Origin: JBMOPD01 sp049323615
Lineage (GTDB): Bacteria; Bacillota; Desulfotomaculia; Desulfotomaculales; Desulfocucumaceae
Direction of reading: 5' to 3'
Assembly: GCA_049323615.1 (NCBI GenBank)
Contig: JBMOPD010000061.1
Coordinates: forward strand, 1 to 40,583
DNA length: 40,583 nucleotides
How positions within the stretch are numbered: the first letter of the stretch is position 1; each line of letters starts with the position of its first letter. The position numbers and the translations under genes are program-made. A model generated the notes under the pieces. That model saw only the letters and a list, made by a program, of their open reading frames with translations. It did not search any database and was not told the origin of the DNA. Below, piece after piece: positions 40,446-40,583 of this stretch.

Positions 40446-40466
40446 AAATAACAAATTCTTAGCCGG
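40411..40466. repeat. Heptamer repeat plus conserved flank inside the AOR 3' end
   Basis: Units read AGGAGAC, GGGAGAC, AGGAGAC, AGGAGAC, AGAATAA (40411-40445), preceded by GGGTC as at 13434. The flank AGAATAAAAATAACAA then ATTCTTAGCCGG (40439-40466) repeats that at 13462-13488 with one inserted base and one change. The TAA of the flank stops the AOR frame. Confidence 0.87.
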
Positions 40467-40583
40467 AGTGTACGGAGGGGGGAGGACCTTCCAGCCGGAA
40501 GCGGGGGTTCCGGAGGTTGTTATCCGGCTCTTGGCGACGGAGCGTACGGAATGCCGGCCCGGCCGCAGGACGCGGCCGGGAGC
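40461..40583 (+). ncRNA. Candidate structured RNA or leader at the right edge
   Basis: A very GC-rich stretch after AOR can fold as an outer helix AGCCGGA/TCCGGCT (40461-40467 with 40523-40529) enclosing a hairpin CCGGAA-GCGGGGG-TTCCGG (40495-40513). It is followed by a nine-base-pair perfect hairpin CCCGGCCGC-AGGAC-GCGGCCGGG (40558-40580). CGGAGYGTACGG occurs twice (40464-40475 and 40538-40549). Next to a tungsten enzyme a Mo/W-cofactor riboswitch is possible, but I cannot match a known consensus. It may simply be a terminator region. The window ends before any downstream gene. Confidence 0.35.

Overview
The window reads as chromosome of an anaerobic, fairly GC-rich Bacillota bacterium, most likely of the Peptococcaceae/Desulfotomaculum-Pelotomaculum kind. 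This is inferred from gene content, not from a marker gene. Supporting signs are a SigI/RsgI pair, copper-amine-oxidase-type stalk domains, a YngE-like acyl-CoA carboxylase subunit, a fused LutB-LutA protein as known from sulfate reducers, a tungsten-type aldehyde:ferredoxin oxidoreductase, strong AGGAGG ribosome binding sites, and many TTG and GTG starts. No tRNA, rRNA, CRISPR array or insertion sequence was seen.

Left part (1-11.2 kb): typA (+) faces an RNA methyltransferase gene. Next come, on the minus strand, sigI, rsgI and a stalk-domain protein gene that carries a good SigI-type promoter. A calcium-type FG-GAP lipoprotein with a deacetylase-like domain follows, then resB-resC for cytochrome c assembly.

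Centre (11.6-25.7 kb, minus strand): this is the main discovery. A PAS/sigma-54 activator gene is followed by a terminator, a clean -24/-12 promoter and about 12.5 kb of closely packed genes. In transcription order they are a methylmalonate-semialdehyde-dehydrogenase-like enzyme, enamidase, 6-hydroxynicotinate reductase, a three-subunit molybdenum hydroxylase (FAD, 2Fe-2S, Mo), a tiny membrane protein, a sodium:solute symporter, a DUF1185 'AA_synth' protein, a UPF0280 protein and a soluble chemoreceptor-like protein. The enamidase and reductase match the Eubacterium barkeri nicotinate pathway. The E. barkeri genes after 2-formylglutarate (hydroxymethylglutarate dehydrogenase, B12 mutase, isomerase, hydratase, lyase) are absent. 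2-Formylglutarate is a substituted malonate semialdehyde, so the dehydrogenase here would be expected to make glutaryl-CoA, CO2 and NADH. This would be a different exit from nicotinate into acyl-CoA metabolism.

Right part (25.9-40.6 kb): an unrecognised protein gene and a histone-deacetylase-family gene lie between the two arms. On the plus strand, behind a second -24/-12-like site nearly identical to the first, run a carboxyltransferase, enoyl-CoA hydratase, a divergent HMG-CoA-lyase-like enzyme lacking the catalytic Cys, and an acyl-CoA dehydrogenase. A split GDT1/UPF0016 manganese-exporter pair follows, preceded by tandem TTAG-N6-CTAA boxes. Then come LutBA and LutC lactate-oxidation proteins, an iron alcohol dehydrogenase, an AOR, and a GC-rich potentially structured RNA at the right edge.

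Dispersed heptanucleotide repeat tracts sit in many gaps. In three genes they form the last codons.
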